Source of the DNA: Elizabethkingia occulta
Lineage (GTDB): Bacteria > Bacteroidota > Bacteroidia > Flavobacteriales > Weeksellaceae
Reading direction: 5' to 3'
Length of the DNA: 64,000 bases
NCBI RefSeq assembly: GCF_002023715.1
Contig: NZ_MAHX01000021.1
Location: 1-64,000, forward strand
Shown: positions 45,799 through 53,999 of the stretch, one piece after another
Numbering within the stretch: the stretch's first letter is position 1
Layout of the letters: each line of letters starts with the position of its first letter
Made by a program: the position numbers and the translations under genes
The notes under the pieces: generated by a model
The model's input: the letters and a program-made list of their open reading frames with translations, nothing else
Databases searched by the model: none
What the model was told of the DNA's origin: nothing

Positions 45799-46962
45799 AT
45801 GGATAGAGTTTATCTTGATAATGCAGCGACAACACCCCTTTTGGAAGAGGTAATTGATGCAATGGTGGATGTGATGAAAACACAGTATGGGAATCCATCT
45901 TCCACATATAGTATAGGGCAGGAAGCAAAAGCTTTAATTGAGGAGAACAGACGTAAAGTTGCGGCTTACCTTAATGTAACACCTGCTGAGATTATTTTTA
46001 CTTCTTGTGGTACTGAGTCTAATAATATGATTATAAGATCAAGTGTGGATAATCTGGGAGTACAGCGCATTATTACTTCTCCTATGGAGCATAAATGTGT
46101 TGCGGAAGCATGCCTTGAAATGAAGAAAATGAGAGGGGTAGAGGTAGTTTATCTCCGCCCGGACAGTAAAGGTGACTTTGACCTTGCGAAGCTCGAAAGC
46201 CTTCTTCAGAATTCTGAAAAGAAAACATTGGTATCTCTGATGCATGCTAATAACGAAATCGGAAACTTGCTGGATATAGAGAAAGTTGCTGCACTATGCA
46301 AGCAATATGATGCTTTATACCATTCAGATACGGTACAGACTGTTGCACATATGCCTTTAGATTTCTCTAAAATTATGGTTGACTTTGCCTCATGCAGTGC
46401 TCATAAATTTCATGGTCCTAAAGGAGCCGGATTTGCTTTTGTAAGAAAATCATCCGGACTTAAAGGTATTATTGTAGGCGGATCTCAGGAAAGAAGTCTT
46501 CGTGCCGGTACAGAAAACGTAACGGGTATTGTAGGGCTTGGTAAAGCTTTGGATATTGCGGTAGAGCATATGGATGAATATGCTAGCCATATGGAGGATA
46601 TTAAGGCTTATACAATAGAAAAATTAACAGAAAAAATACCAGGAGTATTATTCAACGGACATAGTGCAGAAAGAGGCACGAGTCTTTACACTCTATTAAG
46701 CGTGCTTTTACCATTTAAGAACCCGCTTATAGGCTTACAGTTGGATATGAAAGGAATTGCAGTATCTCAGGGTAGTGCATGCAGTTCCGGGGCAGCTAAG
46801 CCTTCTATGGTAATGATGTCGATACTTACAGACGAGCAGATGGATAACTGTACTCCGCTTCGTCTTTCCTTTAGTCATATGACCTCAAAAGCAGATATAG
46901 ATGCTTTAGCTAAAGCGCTGGAAGAGATTAAGGAGGGTACTATCGAAAAAATGAATGTTTGA
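45799..46962 (+). CDS. Cysteine desulfurase (NifS/IscS-like)
   Basis: A 387-aa PLP enzyme starting RVYLDNAATTPL. The PLP-binding Lys is in SCSAHKFHGPKGAGF and the catalytic Cys is in SQGSACSSGAAKPS (about residues 320-333). It takes sulfur from cysteine for Fe-S clusters or tRNA thiolation. No iscU or suf genes are adjacent, so a general role cannot be narrowed further. Confidence 0.92.
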   Translation: MDRVYLDNAATTPLLEEVIDAMVDVMKTQYGNPSSTYSIGQEAKALIEENRRKVAAYLNVTPAEIIFTSCGTESNNMIIRSSVDNLGVQRIITSPMEHKCVAEACLEMKKMRGVEVVYLRPDSKGDFDLAKLESLLQNSEKKTLVSLMHANNEIGNLLDIEKVAALCKQYDALYHSDTVQTVAHMPLDFSKIMVDFASCSAHKFHGPKGAGFAFVRKSSGLKGIIVGGSQERSLRAGTENVTGIVGLGKALDIAVEHMDEYASHMEDIKAYTIEKLTEKIPGVLFNGHSAERGTSLYTLLSVLLPFKNPLIGLQLDMKGIAVSQGSACSSGAAKPSMVMMSILTDEQMDNCTPLRLSFSHMTSKADIDALAKALEEIKEGTIEKMNV

Positions 46963-46990
46963 TATAGACATTCAGGTATAATAAATTGTG

Positions 46991-46998
46991 TAAATTTG
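46991..46998 (+). promoter_or_regulatory. -7 box before the thioredoxin gene
   Basis: TAAATTTG matches TAnnTTTG, 32 bp before the ATG. The upstream TTG spacing is not optimal. Confidence 0.4.
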
Positions 46999-47030
46999 TA
47001 GACTTAAATTAAACTGAAATAATAAGAATT

Positions 47031-47345
47031 ATGGCATTAGAAATCACTGATTCAACATTTAGCGAAATTATCAATTCGGATAAGCCAGTATTAGTTGACT
47101 TTTGGGCAACTTGGTGTGGTCCGTGCAGAATGTTGGGTCCAATTATTGAGGAAATTGCTACCGATTTTGAAGGAAAAGCGGTTGTAGGAAAGGTAGATGT
47201 AGATAACAATCAACAAATCTCTATGGAGTTTGGAATTAGAAATATTCCTACAGTTTTAATCTTCAAGAACGGAGAAGTAGTGGACAAATTGGTTGGTGTA
47301 TCTCCAAAAGAGGTTATTGCGCAGAAGCTTTCTGCTCATTTATAG
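47031..47345 (+). CDS. trxA: Thioredoxin
   Basis: A 104-aa thioredoxin of normal length. The active site WATWCGPCRMLGP has Cys29 and Cys32, the cis-Pro is in IRNIPTVLIF, and GEVVDKLVG follows. No signal peptide is present, so it is cytoplasmic. It supplies electrons to ribonucleotide reductase, peroxiredoxins and other targets. A terminator follows 22 bp after the stop. Confidence 0.95.
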   Translation: MALEITDSTFSEIINSDKPVLVDFWATWCGPCRMLGPIIEEIATDFEGKAVVGKVDVDNNQQISMEFGIRNIPTVLIFKNGEVVDKLVGVSPKEVIAQKLSAHL

Positions 47346-47366
47346 AAAAAAGTATAACTGATAATG

Positions 47367-47398
47367 AACGCTTTCCCTACTGGGAGAGCGTTTTTTTT
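47367..47398 (+). terminator. trxA terminator
   Basis: Arms AACGCTTTCCC and GGGAGAGCGTT (one T-G pair) around a TACT loop, followed by eight T residues. Confidence 0.9.
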
Positions 47399-47407
47399 GA
47401 AAAATAT

Positions 47408-47437
47408 TTGTTAGTATCGATTATTGTTGTATTTTTG
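47408..47437 (+). promoter_or_regulatory. Promoter of the tRNA-Asp array
   Basis: TTG at 47408-47410, 19-bp spacer and TATTTTTG at 47430-47437, a full match to the flavobacterial promoter pattern, 46 bp before the first tRNA. Confidence 0.65.
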
Positions 47438-47482
47438 CAACCACAATAATCGAAGAGCATACGTTTTTAAATATTGTCGATT

Positions 47483-47556
47483 GATCCGGTAGTTCAGCTG
47501 GTTAGAATGCCGCCCTGTCACGGCGGAGGTCGCGGGTTCGAGTCCCGTCCGGATCG
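47483..47556 (+). tRNA. tRNA-Asp (GTC), copy 1
   Basis: A 74-nt cloverleaf. The acceptor GATCCGG pairs with CCGGATC and the discriminator is G. The anticodon arm CCGCC-CTGTCAC-GGCGG carries GTC, and the T arm is GCGGG-TTCGAGT-CCCGT. CCA is not encoded; CA and then G follow the discriminator. Confidence 0.96.
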
Positions 47557-47587
47557 CAGAGGTTTTATCAATTTCCTTTAAAAAATT

Positions 47588-47661
47588 GATCCGGTAGTTC
47601 AGCTGGTTAGAATGCCGCCCTGTCACGGCGGAGGTCGCGGGTTCGAGTCCCGTCCGGATCG
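47588..47661 (+). tRNA. tRNA-Asp (GTC), copy 2
   Basis: Identical in sequence to copy 1, 31 bp after it. The spacer contains arms TCAATTT and AAATTGA, which could form a processing hairpin. Confidence 0.96.
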
Positions 47662-47693
47662 CAGAGGTTTTTATCAATTTCCTTTAAAAAATT

Positions 47694-47767
47694 GATCCGG
47701 TAGTTCAGCTGGTTAGAATGCCGCCCTGTCACGGCGGAGGTCGCGGGTTCGAGTCCCGTCCGGATCG
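47694..47767 (+). tRNA. tRNA-Asp (GTC), copy 3
   Basis: Identical to copies 1 and 2. Its upstream spacer is 32 bp, one T longer than the other two. Confidence 0.96.
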
Positions 47768-47798
47768 CAAAGGTTTTATCAATTTCCTTTAAAAAATT

Positions 47799-47872
47799 GA
47801 TCCGGTAGTTCAGCTGGTTAGAATGCCGCCCTGTCACGGCGGAGGTCGCGGGTTCGAGTCCCGTCCGGATCG
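47799..47872 (+). tRNA. tRNA-Asp (GTC), copy 4
   Basis: Identical to copies 1-3. It is the last in the array and is followed directly by an intrinsic terminator at 47874-47905. Confidence 0.96.
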
Positions 47873-47873
47873 C

Positions 47874-47905
47874 AAAAGGTTTACAGATATTCTGTAAACC
47901 TTTTT
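47874..47905 (+). terminator. Terminator of the tRNA-Asp array
   Basis: Arms AAAAGGTTTACAGA and TCTGTAAACCTTTT around a short loop, followed by T, starting two bases after the fourth tRNA. Confidence 0.92.
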
Positions 47906-48191
47906 CTGTTATTTACAGTTTCAAAAGTAGCTAAATGTGGAATTTTAAAGTGAAAGCATACTGAAAAGTAATAGAAACCTATTTACAGGCTTGTTCAGAA
48001 ATTGAATATCTTGTGGAATGATTTTATGTTTGTTGTTACATCAAAATAAGAATATTGTCCTCTTGATTTTATTTCTAATAATCAATACTGAATTCTACAA
48101 ATATTTTTGCCTTAAATAAATATTCCATTTTGAATTTTTCATGAAAAATATCTTTGAAAAATAAGTACATTTGGCCTTGCTTTAATACGAT
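47906..48191. other. Intergenic region between the tRNA array and the AraC gene
   Basis: About 286 bp of AT-rich sequence. The only recognisable element is a -7 box TACATTTG at 48166-48173, 18 bp before the AraC-type gene. I see no partial tRNA copy, integrase remnant or other gene. Confidence 0.5.
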
Positions 48192-49328
48192 ATGGACAGG
48201 TACAATTTTTTGCAGCTCGTTTCCTCTATTGGGATTTTCATGGTGTTTTTACTCGCTCTATTTTTGATTACTGTAAAGACGAAGTACAAACTGTCAAACT
48301 GTTTGCTGGCGTTCTTTCTTTTTACAAACGCAGTGGATGCTATCAAGTTTTTGCAACACGGATTTCCGGTTAATTATATTAATCTCGAGGCTTTTCGTTG
48401 GAGTACTAATTATGTGGTTTCAGCATCATTTTACCTTTATGTATTGTCTGTTTGTTATACCAATTTTCGGTTAAAACCGAAACATTTAATACATGTAATC
48501 CCATTTTTGGCGTTCAATGCTTTTATGATGTGGGGAATTTATTTTAGTGATAGACCTTCTAAAATAAAATTCATCAACAGCATGAACGACATGCCACTCT
48601 TACAATTTTTCCTCTTTCTTTTCGAAGCGCTGTTTCAGGTTTATTTTATTGCCTCGTTTATGGCAATTAGAAAGGCTAAAAAAGTATATCTAGAGAATTA
48701 CACAAACCCGAATATTTCGGCACTCAATGCCCTTTACAAAATAACAATTCTCTATTACGTTCTGCATTTTATTGTCCTGATAAGATGGTTGGTTACGTAT
48801 ATTTTTGGTGTCGGCGAGATTCGGGCGTGGATTGTAACTATTGATGGATTTGCATTTTTGTTTTGTACGTGTTGGTATCTTTTTGTTGCATTAAATAATC
48901 CAGAATTTTTTAGAGGTGTCAATTCTGATTTAAAACCTATAGAAGAAGTTGTTCCGAAACAAAAGGTTACACCTTTTCTCGTTGACAAAAAGAATAAGGA
49001 AGTAGAATTTTTAAAAAATTTCATGAAGGAAAAAGAGCCTTATTTAGATTCTTCATTAACGATTCAGGAGTTGGCGGAGCAAGTTGAAATTCCTGTGAAG
49101 GATTTATCGACTTTGATTAATTTGTATATGGATAAGCATTTTTTCGATTTCGTGAATGAATACAGAATTGAAAAAGCCATGCAAATCCTTAAAGATCCAA
49201 CTAAAAAAGAACTGACTGTTTTGGAAATTTTGTATCATGTTGGTTTTAATTCCAAATCTTCGTTTAATACTTCCTTCAAAAAATATACAGGAAAAACACC
49301 AACCGATTTTCGAAAAGAACACTTGTAA
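48192..49328 (+). CDS. Membrane-anchored AraC-family transcriptional regulator
   Basis: A 378-aa protein. The N-terminal part (about residues 1-235) has about six or seven hydrophobic helices, starting with FLQLVSSIGIFMVFLLALFL. A short linker leads to a C-terminal AraC-type double HTH (about 275-375) with LTIQELAEQVEIPVKDLSTLI and the signature VGFNSKSSFNTSFKKYTGKTP. It should sense a signal in or at the membrane and bind DNA directly, a design frequent in Bacteroidota. The two serine-hydrolase genes follow on the same strand and are plausible targets. Confidence 0.88.
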   Translation: MDRYNFLQLVSSIGIFMVFLLALFLITVKTKYKLSNCLLAFFLFTNAVDAIKFLQHGFPVNYINLEAFRWSTNYVVSASFYLYVLSVCYTNFRLKPKHLIHVIPFLAFNAFMMWGIYFSDRPSKIKFINSMNDMPLLQFFLFLFEALFQVYFIASFMAIRKAKKVYLENYTNPNISALNALYKITILYYVLHFIVLIRWLVTYIFGVGEIRAWIVTIDGFAFLFCTCWYLFVALNNPEFFRGVNSDLKPIEEVVPKQKVTPFLVDKKNKEVEFLKNFMKEKEPYLDSSLTIQELAEQVEIPVKDLSTLINLYMDKHFFDFVNEYRIEKAMQILKDPTKKELTVLEILYHVGFNSKSSFNTSFKKYTGKTPTDFRKEHL

Positions 49329-49426
49329 AATAGTATTACCTTTCGAAAAATGAGTTCGATTTTTTTTAATCGGTCGCGTCTGGAGCCTTTTTGAGGCATA
49401 TTTGCAATAAAATAATTAAATCTAAA

Positions 49427-50959
49427 ATGAATTGCAATCCAACAGTTTCCAAAATCAAAAAGACAAGCCTTGTTTTTTTTCTGATTTTATCATTCAACGC
49501 TTTTTCACAAAATGTAAACGAAAAAATCAAATCACTCGAAAATAATCTAAATTCCTGGGACAAGACTAAAAATAAAAAATCAACTTTAAAAGAACGAATG
49601 GATTTTTACGAAGTAAATGCGGTAAGCATTGCTGTCGTTAAAGATTACAAAATAGAATGGGCAAAAGCATATGGTTTTGCCGATGTGTCAGAGAAGAGAT
49701 TAGCAACTACAGAAACTCTTTTTCAAGCAGCTTCTGTTAGCAAATCTTTTAACAGTTTAGGAGTCTTGAAGTTGACAGAAGAGCAAAAATTAAATATAGA
49801 TAATGATATTAACAATTATTTGAAAAAGTGGAAATTTCCTTATGATTCGATTTCAAAAGGAAAAAAAATAAGTACTGCACAATTGTTAAATCATACTGCT
49901 GGGCTTTCTGTCGGAGGTTTCGGAGGTTATGAGAAAGGACAAGATTTGCCCAGTATACCTCAAGTTCTTGATGGATTGAAGCCTGCTAATTCTAATGCGG
50001 TTCGTTCTGTTTTTGAACCAGGTTTAAAATTCCAGTACTCGGGTGGAGGAACAACAGTTTCTCAGTTGATTCTTGAAGATACAACAGGTGAAAAGTATGA
50101 GGATTATCTGCTAAAAAACGTACTAACTCCATTAGGAATGACTTATAGCTCTTTTAATCAACCTCCTTTTATGGTAAAGAAAAATTTATTAGCAACTGGC
50201 TATCATGGAAAGGTCGAGGTTGTAGGTAAATATCATATTTATCCAGAAAAAGCTGCTGCGGGTCTATGGACAAATCCGACAGATTTGGCAAAATATATCA
50301 TCGAAACTCAATTGTCATTACAAGGGAAATCAAACAAAGTTCTTTCTAAAGAAATGTCAATAAGAAGACTTGAAAATAACCTTGGGGTATTTGTTCAGAA
50401 CTATAAAGGGACAAAATATTTTGGACATAGTGGCGGAAATTATGGATTTGTCTGCCACTACATGGGAAGTATGGAAGATGGTAACGGTGTTGTTGTAATG
50501 ACAAATGGTGTTAATATGCAACTAATAAATGAAATCATTTCGAAAATTGCAAGTTTAAATCATTGGGAAAATTTTCCATTAGAACCAATAAAAGAACCAA
50601 TTTCTTTAACCATTAAAAAAATAGCTAATAAAGATATTGATAAGGGAATTGAACTTTATGAAAAATTAAAGACAACAAAACCAAACGATTATAATTTTTC
50701 GAATAAAAGCGAATTGAACTCTTTGGGCTATGAATTTTTAAGGAATAATAAAATTGATGACGCCATCAAAATTTTCACACTTAATATTAAGGAATTTCCA
50801 AATTTACCAAATGCTTATGACAGCCGTGGTGAAGCCTATTTTAATAAAAAGGATTATGTATCATCTAAAGCTGATTATCAAAAAGTATTAGAGTTAGAAC
50901 CAAGTAATCAGAATGCAAAAGAAATGCTGCATAAAATTGAAAATATTTTAAAAAAATAA
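49427..50959 (+). CDS. Serine hydrolase (beta-lactamase/PBP fold) with C-terminal TPRs, copy 1
   Basis: A 510-aa protein from ATG 49427, with a signal peptide ending near LSFNAFSQN. The beta-lactamase class C/esterase fold shows the SxxK motif in AASVSKSFN, the tyrosine motif as FQYSGGGTT (YSG in place of YxN), and FGHSGGNYGF as the third motif. Two tetratricopeptide repeats occupy about residues 425-505. It should be a periplasmic or surface esterase, peptidase or transpeptidase-like enzyme; substrate unknown. The next gene, 15 bp on, is a paralogue with the same architecture. Confidence 0.85.
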   Translation: MNCNPTVSKIKKTSLVFFLILSFNAFSQNVNEKIKSLENNLNSWDKTKNKKSTLKERMDFYEVNAVSIAVVKDYKIEWAKAYGFADVSEKRLATTETLFQAASVSKSFNSLGVLKLTEEQKLNIDNDINNYLKKWKFPYDSISKGKKISTAQLLNHTAGLSVGGFGGYEKGQDLPSIPQVLDGLKPANSNAVRSVFEPGLKFQYSGGGTTVSQLILEDTTGEKYEDYLLKNVLTPLGMTYSSFNQPPFMVKKNLLATGYHGKVEVVGKYHIYPEKAAAGLWTNPTDLAKYIIETQLSLQGKSNKVLSKEMSIRRLENNLGVFVQNYKGTKYFGHSGGNYGFVCHYMGSMEDGNGVVVMTNGVNMQLINEIISKIASLNHWENFPLEPIKEPISLTIKKIANKDIDKGIELYEKLKTTKPNDYNFSNKSELNSLGYEFLRNNKIDDAIKIFTLNIKEFPNLPNAYDSRGEAYFNKKDYVSSKADYQKVLELEPSNQNAKEMLHKIENILKK

Positions 50960-50974
50960 AGAAATTAAACATTT

Positions 50975-52402
50975 ATGAAAATACTTAATATAGCAAGAGA
51001 TATCAGCTGCTTTTTAGCTGTCTTAATCATATTTAGTTGCAGTGCAAGGAATGTTAAAACAGAAAAAGATGTTGCTTATGCCCAGAAAATTGATTCTCTA
51101 ATGACCAAATCCTACGAAAGAGGTTTGTTTAACGGAAATGTTTTGGTCGCTAAAAAAGGAAAAGTCATCTATCAAAAATCATTTGGTTTTACCGATGAAA
51201 CGAGAAAAACACCTTTAACGAAAAATGCCATTTTTAATTTTGGCTCTATTGTAAAACAGTTTAATGCAGTTGCTGTTATGATGTTGATGGAGCGTGGCCA
51301 GCTAAATCTTGATGATCCCATTTCGAAATATAATTTGGACTTGCCAAAATGGTCAGAAAAAGTGACGACCAGACATTTAATCAATTATGCCAGTGGAATT
51401 CCTCGAATTGAAAATAAAATGATCGTTCCAAAAAACGATGAAGAAGCCTGGAAGATTTTGAGGAAAACAGACACCCTGTTATTTGAGCCGGGAAAAGGCT
51501 ATAGATACGATAATGGGAATGTGTTTTTGCAAAGAAGAATTATTGAAAAGGTAACAGGAATGACTTTCCAAGATTTTGTTACTAAGAATATTATCAAACC
51601 TTTGAAAATGACCAATTCCGTTTTCGATGCAAAACCAGGATACAAAAACCGAACATCTTGTTATGATATGGACAATGTGAGATGCCCGGAAATGGAATTT
51701 ATCAGCGGTTGGCTTTGGCTGGACATTAATGATATGTACAAATGGATTGAGGCGATGAACCATAACCGTTTAATCTCCAGAAAATCCTTTGAAACATTAT
51801 TGAATAATCCCTATGCAAAAGAAGAAGGCGGATCGCTTGGCAGATTTTATGAAGAAGATGAATTACAACGACACAACGGTATTTCGCATAAATTTGAATC
51901 CATTTTATTAAACGATATGAAAAATGATGTCATTGTAATTTTGACATCTAACAATCTCAATAAAGTTTGGGACTTAGGACATATTATTCATAATTTGATG
52001 TTAGGAAAAGCTTACGAAATTCCTAAAAGATCTATTTACCGAGCAATAAGAAAAGAATCTTTCACCGACATCAATAAAGCGAAAGAAACCTACTATTTAC
52101 TCAAAAAAACTTCTGAAAAAGAATACAGCTTTGAGAACCCAAGCGAGCTGAATACTTTGGGCTATGAACTATTGAGAGCGGGTAAAATAAACGAGTCTAT
52201 AGAAATATTCAAACTGGCAATAAGTGAGTTTCCCAAAAATGCAAATCTATTCGATAGTTTAGGAGAGGCCTATTTTACAAATAAGCAATACGATTTGGCA
52301 TTAGATAGTTATAAAAAAGCAATAAGTCTTGGTGGAAGCAACGGTAATGCAGAAAAAATGATTGATAAAATAAGATCTTCTTTAAATTTCAATTCAAAAT
52401 AA
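50975..52402 (+). CDS. Serine hydrolase (beta-lactamase/PBP fold) lipoprotein with C-terminal TPRs, copy 2
   Basis: A 475-aa lipoprotein (lipobox VLIIFSC). The hydrolase domain has SIVKQFN (SxxK), YRYDNGNVFL (YxN) and a third-motif region at RHNGISHKF. C-terminal TPRs lie at about residues 390-465, including LNTLGYELLRAGKINESIEIF and SLGEAYFTNKQYDLALDSY. It shares architecture and TPR sequence pattern with the upstream gene but has diverged in the hydrolase motifs. The pair probably arose by tandem duplication and may act on related substrates. Confidence 0.83.
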   Translation: MKILNIARDISCFLAVLIIFSCSARNVKTEKDVAYAQKIDSLMTKSYERGLFNGNVLVAKKGKVIYQKSFGFTDETRKTPLTKNAIFNFGSIVKQFNAVAVMMLMERGQLNLDDPISKYNLDLPKWSEKVTTRHLINYASGIPRIENKMIVPKNDEEAWKILRKTDTLLFEPGKGYRYDNGNVFLQRRIIEKVTGMTFQDFVTKNIIKPLKMTNSVFDAKPGYKNRTSCYDMDNVRCPEMEFISGWLWLDINDMYKWIEAMNHNRLISRKSFETLLNNPYAKEEGGSLGRFYEEDELQRHNGISHKFESILLNDMKNDVIVILTSNNLNKVWDLGHIIHNLMLGKAYEIPKRSIYRAIRKESFTDINKAKETYYLLKKTSEKEYSFENPSELNTLGYELLRAGKINESIEIFKLAISEFPKNANLFDSLGEAYFTNKQYDLALDSYKKAISLGGSNGNAEKMIDKIRSSLNFNSK

Positions 52403-53308
52403 TGTTAGACTGGGACAAGCTTAGTCTGATACTTCTAAAAAGAAAATATTTTTGATAAACATTGTCACTCTGAGCTAAGTCTGTAATGAGACTGACGAAA
52501 TATCGAAGAGTATTTACTATAGAATAAAAGCTCTGTAGGATAGGTTTTTATTGAAAAAATAAAAAGTTCCATAAAGGTTGCAAAAGACTTACAGGTAACT
52601 GTAAGTCTTTTGTGTTTGTAATCAGGTACATATATTGTATTGATAAAAGTTGGAAACCCACTATTCGATATTAAAATCTTTTAGAAAATTTTGATGCTTT
52701 ATAAAGCAATTTATAGTTAGTATAAACTAAAACCGCAAGCTTACTCATTTATATAACCAATGCTTATATTTTAAATAATTTAGATGTATTATATAAAATA
52801 TACTTTAATATTTGTTGTGTATATGGTTGTATTTTTTATTTTATTTGGTTTATATATTTAAAAATATTCTTTTTTGATAATAATAAGTGGTTTTTACTAT
52901 CAATTTCATTATTTTTTTTTCTTTTATGGTCAAAAATATGAGCTAAGTCACAAAAATGGGGAAAATAACTCCTTTTGAACAAAGTTTGGCGTTTTATTGC
53001 CATTTTTCTTAATTCTGCCTAATCATGGGAATTTACAGCTTATATCTTCTTTCAAATCCCAAATTGGAATTTTCAAACAATTTTAAATTGTTATTCGCCG
53101 AATAGTATTTTGAAGAAAAATAAATTAAAACTTTACATAACGTATATTTTATTGTAAATCAAGAATTAGTGAGTTTTAATATTAAAGGCTCACATTTAAA
53201 AACTTATGTTGGTTATTGGTTTAAACTATTGTTAACATAGGATTTTTAATTTTTATTTCCTGATTTATAAAAGTTTTTATACTTTAGTCGCTACACCAAA
53301 CACGATAC
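52403..53308. other. 906-bp AT-rich intergenic region upstream of the T6SS locus
   Basis: No credible gene is visible on either strand. It holds the terminator at 52581-52612. At about 52466-52515 it has a short stretch (TCACTCTGAGC ... ATATCGAAGAGT) resembling a dispersed intergenic motif common in flavobacterial genomes. About 690 bp of very AT-rich DNA follow. A -7-like TATACTTTAG at 53278-53287 precedes the response-regulator gene. The AT-rich part could be a regulatory region or bound by a nucleoid protein; an unrecognised small RNA is not excluded. Confidence 0.5.
52581..52612 (+). terminator. Terminator downstream of the serine hydrolase genes
   Basis: A 14-bp perfect stem CAAAAGACTTACAG/CTGTAAGTCTTTTG with a GTAA loop, 179 bp after the second hydrolase stop. 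The distance leaves room for a short 3' transcript. Confidence 0.75.
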
Positions 53309-53980
53309 ATGGAAAATAACTCTAACAGCGTTATTCGATTTTCTATTGCTGATAGTGACTTTTACTTCAAGCAGTTTTTATTAAAAATGCTCTTGGAGAA
53401 CCCTTTTTATAGAGTGGTTAATGACTGTAATAACGGTCACGAACTTATCTCTAGACTCTATCGCAAGCAAGAAGATGTTTTTTTAATTAATTTATACATG
53501 CCCATTCTAAGTGGGCTGGAAGCTATAAAGTTTATTCGGCAAACGAATAAAACGACTCCTATTATTACCTACTCGGCAACTTATCAGAATGATATGGATG
53601 CTATAGTATCCGAAATACCCAATACCTATTACTGTCAGAAAAACAGCATAGTGATAAGAGATATCCTCAGGAATAGTATTTTATCTAAAAAAGTAGATTT
53701 TGAAGATTATCGCCAGGAATGGTCACAACAAATGCTGGAGGTACAGGATTATATGGAACGCCAAAAGAAAAGTCAGCAGGATTTGTCTCTGTCCGAAATA
53801 CAGATGATTAAACTTTGTTATGAAGGCTATAGTAACAAGGATATTGGTGAGAGAATGAATCTTAGTACAAGAACAGTTGATACTTATATCAAACGATTGA
53901 CTGAAAAGCTTGGGCTAAAAAGCAAGTTGGATCTTGTGCGTTTCTGTGTAGAGAGTGGCTATTATAACACCAGCATTTAA
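53309..53980 (+). CDS. LuxR/NarL-type response regulator with degenerate receiver domain
   Basis: A 223-aa two-domain regulator. The receiver (about residues 8-125) retains the Lys in YCQKNS and the Ser in TYSAT, but the phosphoacceptor position is Asn61: the codon series reads F-L-I-N-L-Y-M-P where NarL-type proteins have L-L-D-L-x-M-P. One of the two acidic-pocket residues is also changed (ADSD). The C-terminal HTH (about 155-220) is intact, with LSLSEIQMIKLCYEGYSNK and LSTRTVDTYIKRL. No histidine kinase is adjacent. It is 19 bp upstream of the T6SS genes and probably regulates them without phosphorylation. Confidence 0.88.
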   Translation: MENNSNSVIRFSIADSDFYFKQFLLKMLLENPFYRVVNDCNNGHELISRLYRKQEDVFLINLYMPILSGLEAIKFIRQTNKTTPIITYSATYQNDMDAIVSEIPNTYYCQKNSIVIRDILRNSILSKKVDFEDYRQEWSQQMLEVQDYMERQKKSQQDLSLSEIQMIKLCYEGYSNKDIGERMNLSTRTVDTYIKRLTEKLGLKSKLDLVRFCVESGYYNTSI

Positions 53981-53999
53981 TTAATTAAAAAATAAACAA

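Larger units (their letters stand above)
47483..47872 (+). repeat. Tandem 105-106 bp repeat comprising the four tRNA-Asp genes
   Basis: The repeat unit is tRNA plus spacer. Start-to-start distances are 105, 106 and 105 bp. Spacers are nearly identical, differing by one T insertion and one G/A change. The pattern points to recent amplification or ongoing homogenisation. Confidence 0.95.

Noticed and set aside
47411-47837. Minus-strand frames over the tRNA array encoding repeated TSAIRTGLEPATSAVTGR-like peptides.
   Set aside because: They are antisense translations of the tRNA genes themselves, a common false annotation.
47483-47872. CRISPR-like array because of evenly spaced repeats of about 105 bp.
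   Set aside because: The repeats are complete tRNA-Asp genes and the spacers are nearly identical, unlike CRISPR.
47483-52402. Genomic island integrated at the tRNA-Asp array, carrying the AraC and serine hydrolase genes.
   Set aside because: No integrase and no second copy of the tRNA 3' end was found on the right side, so there is no attachment-site evidence.
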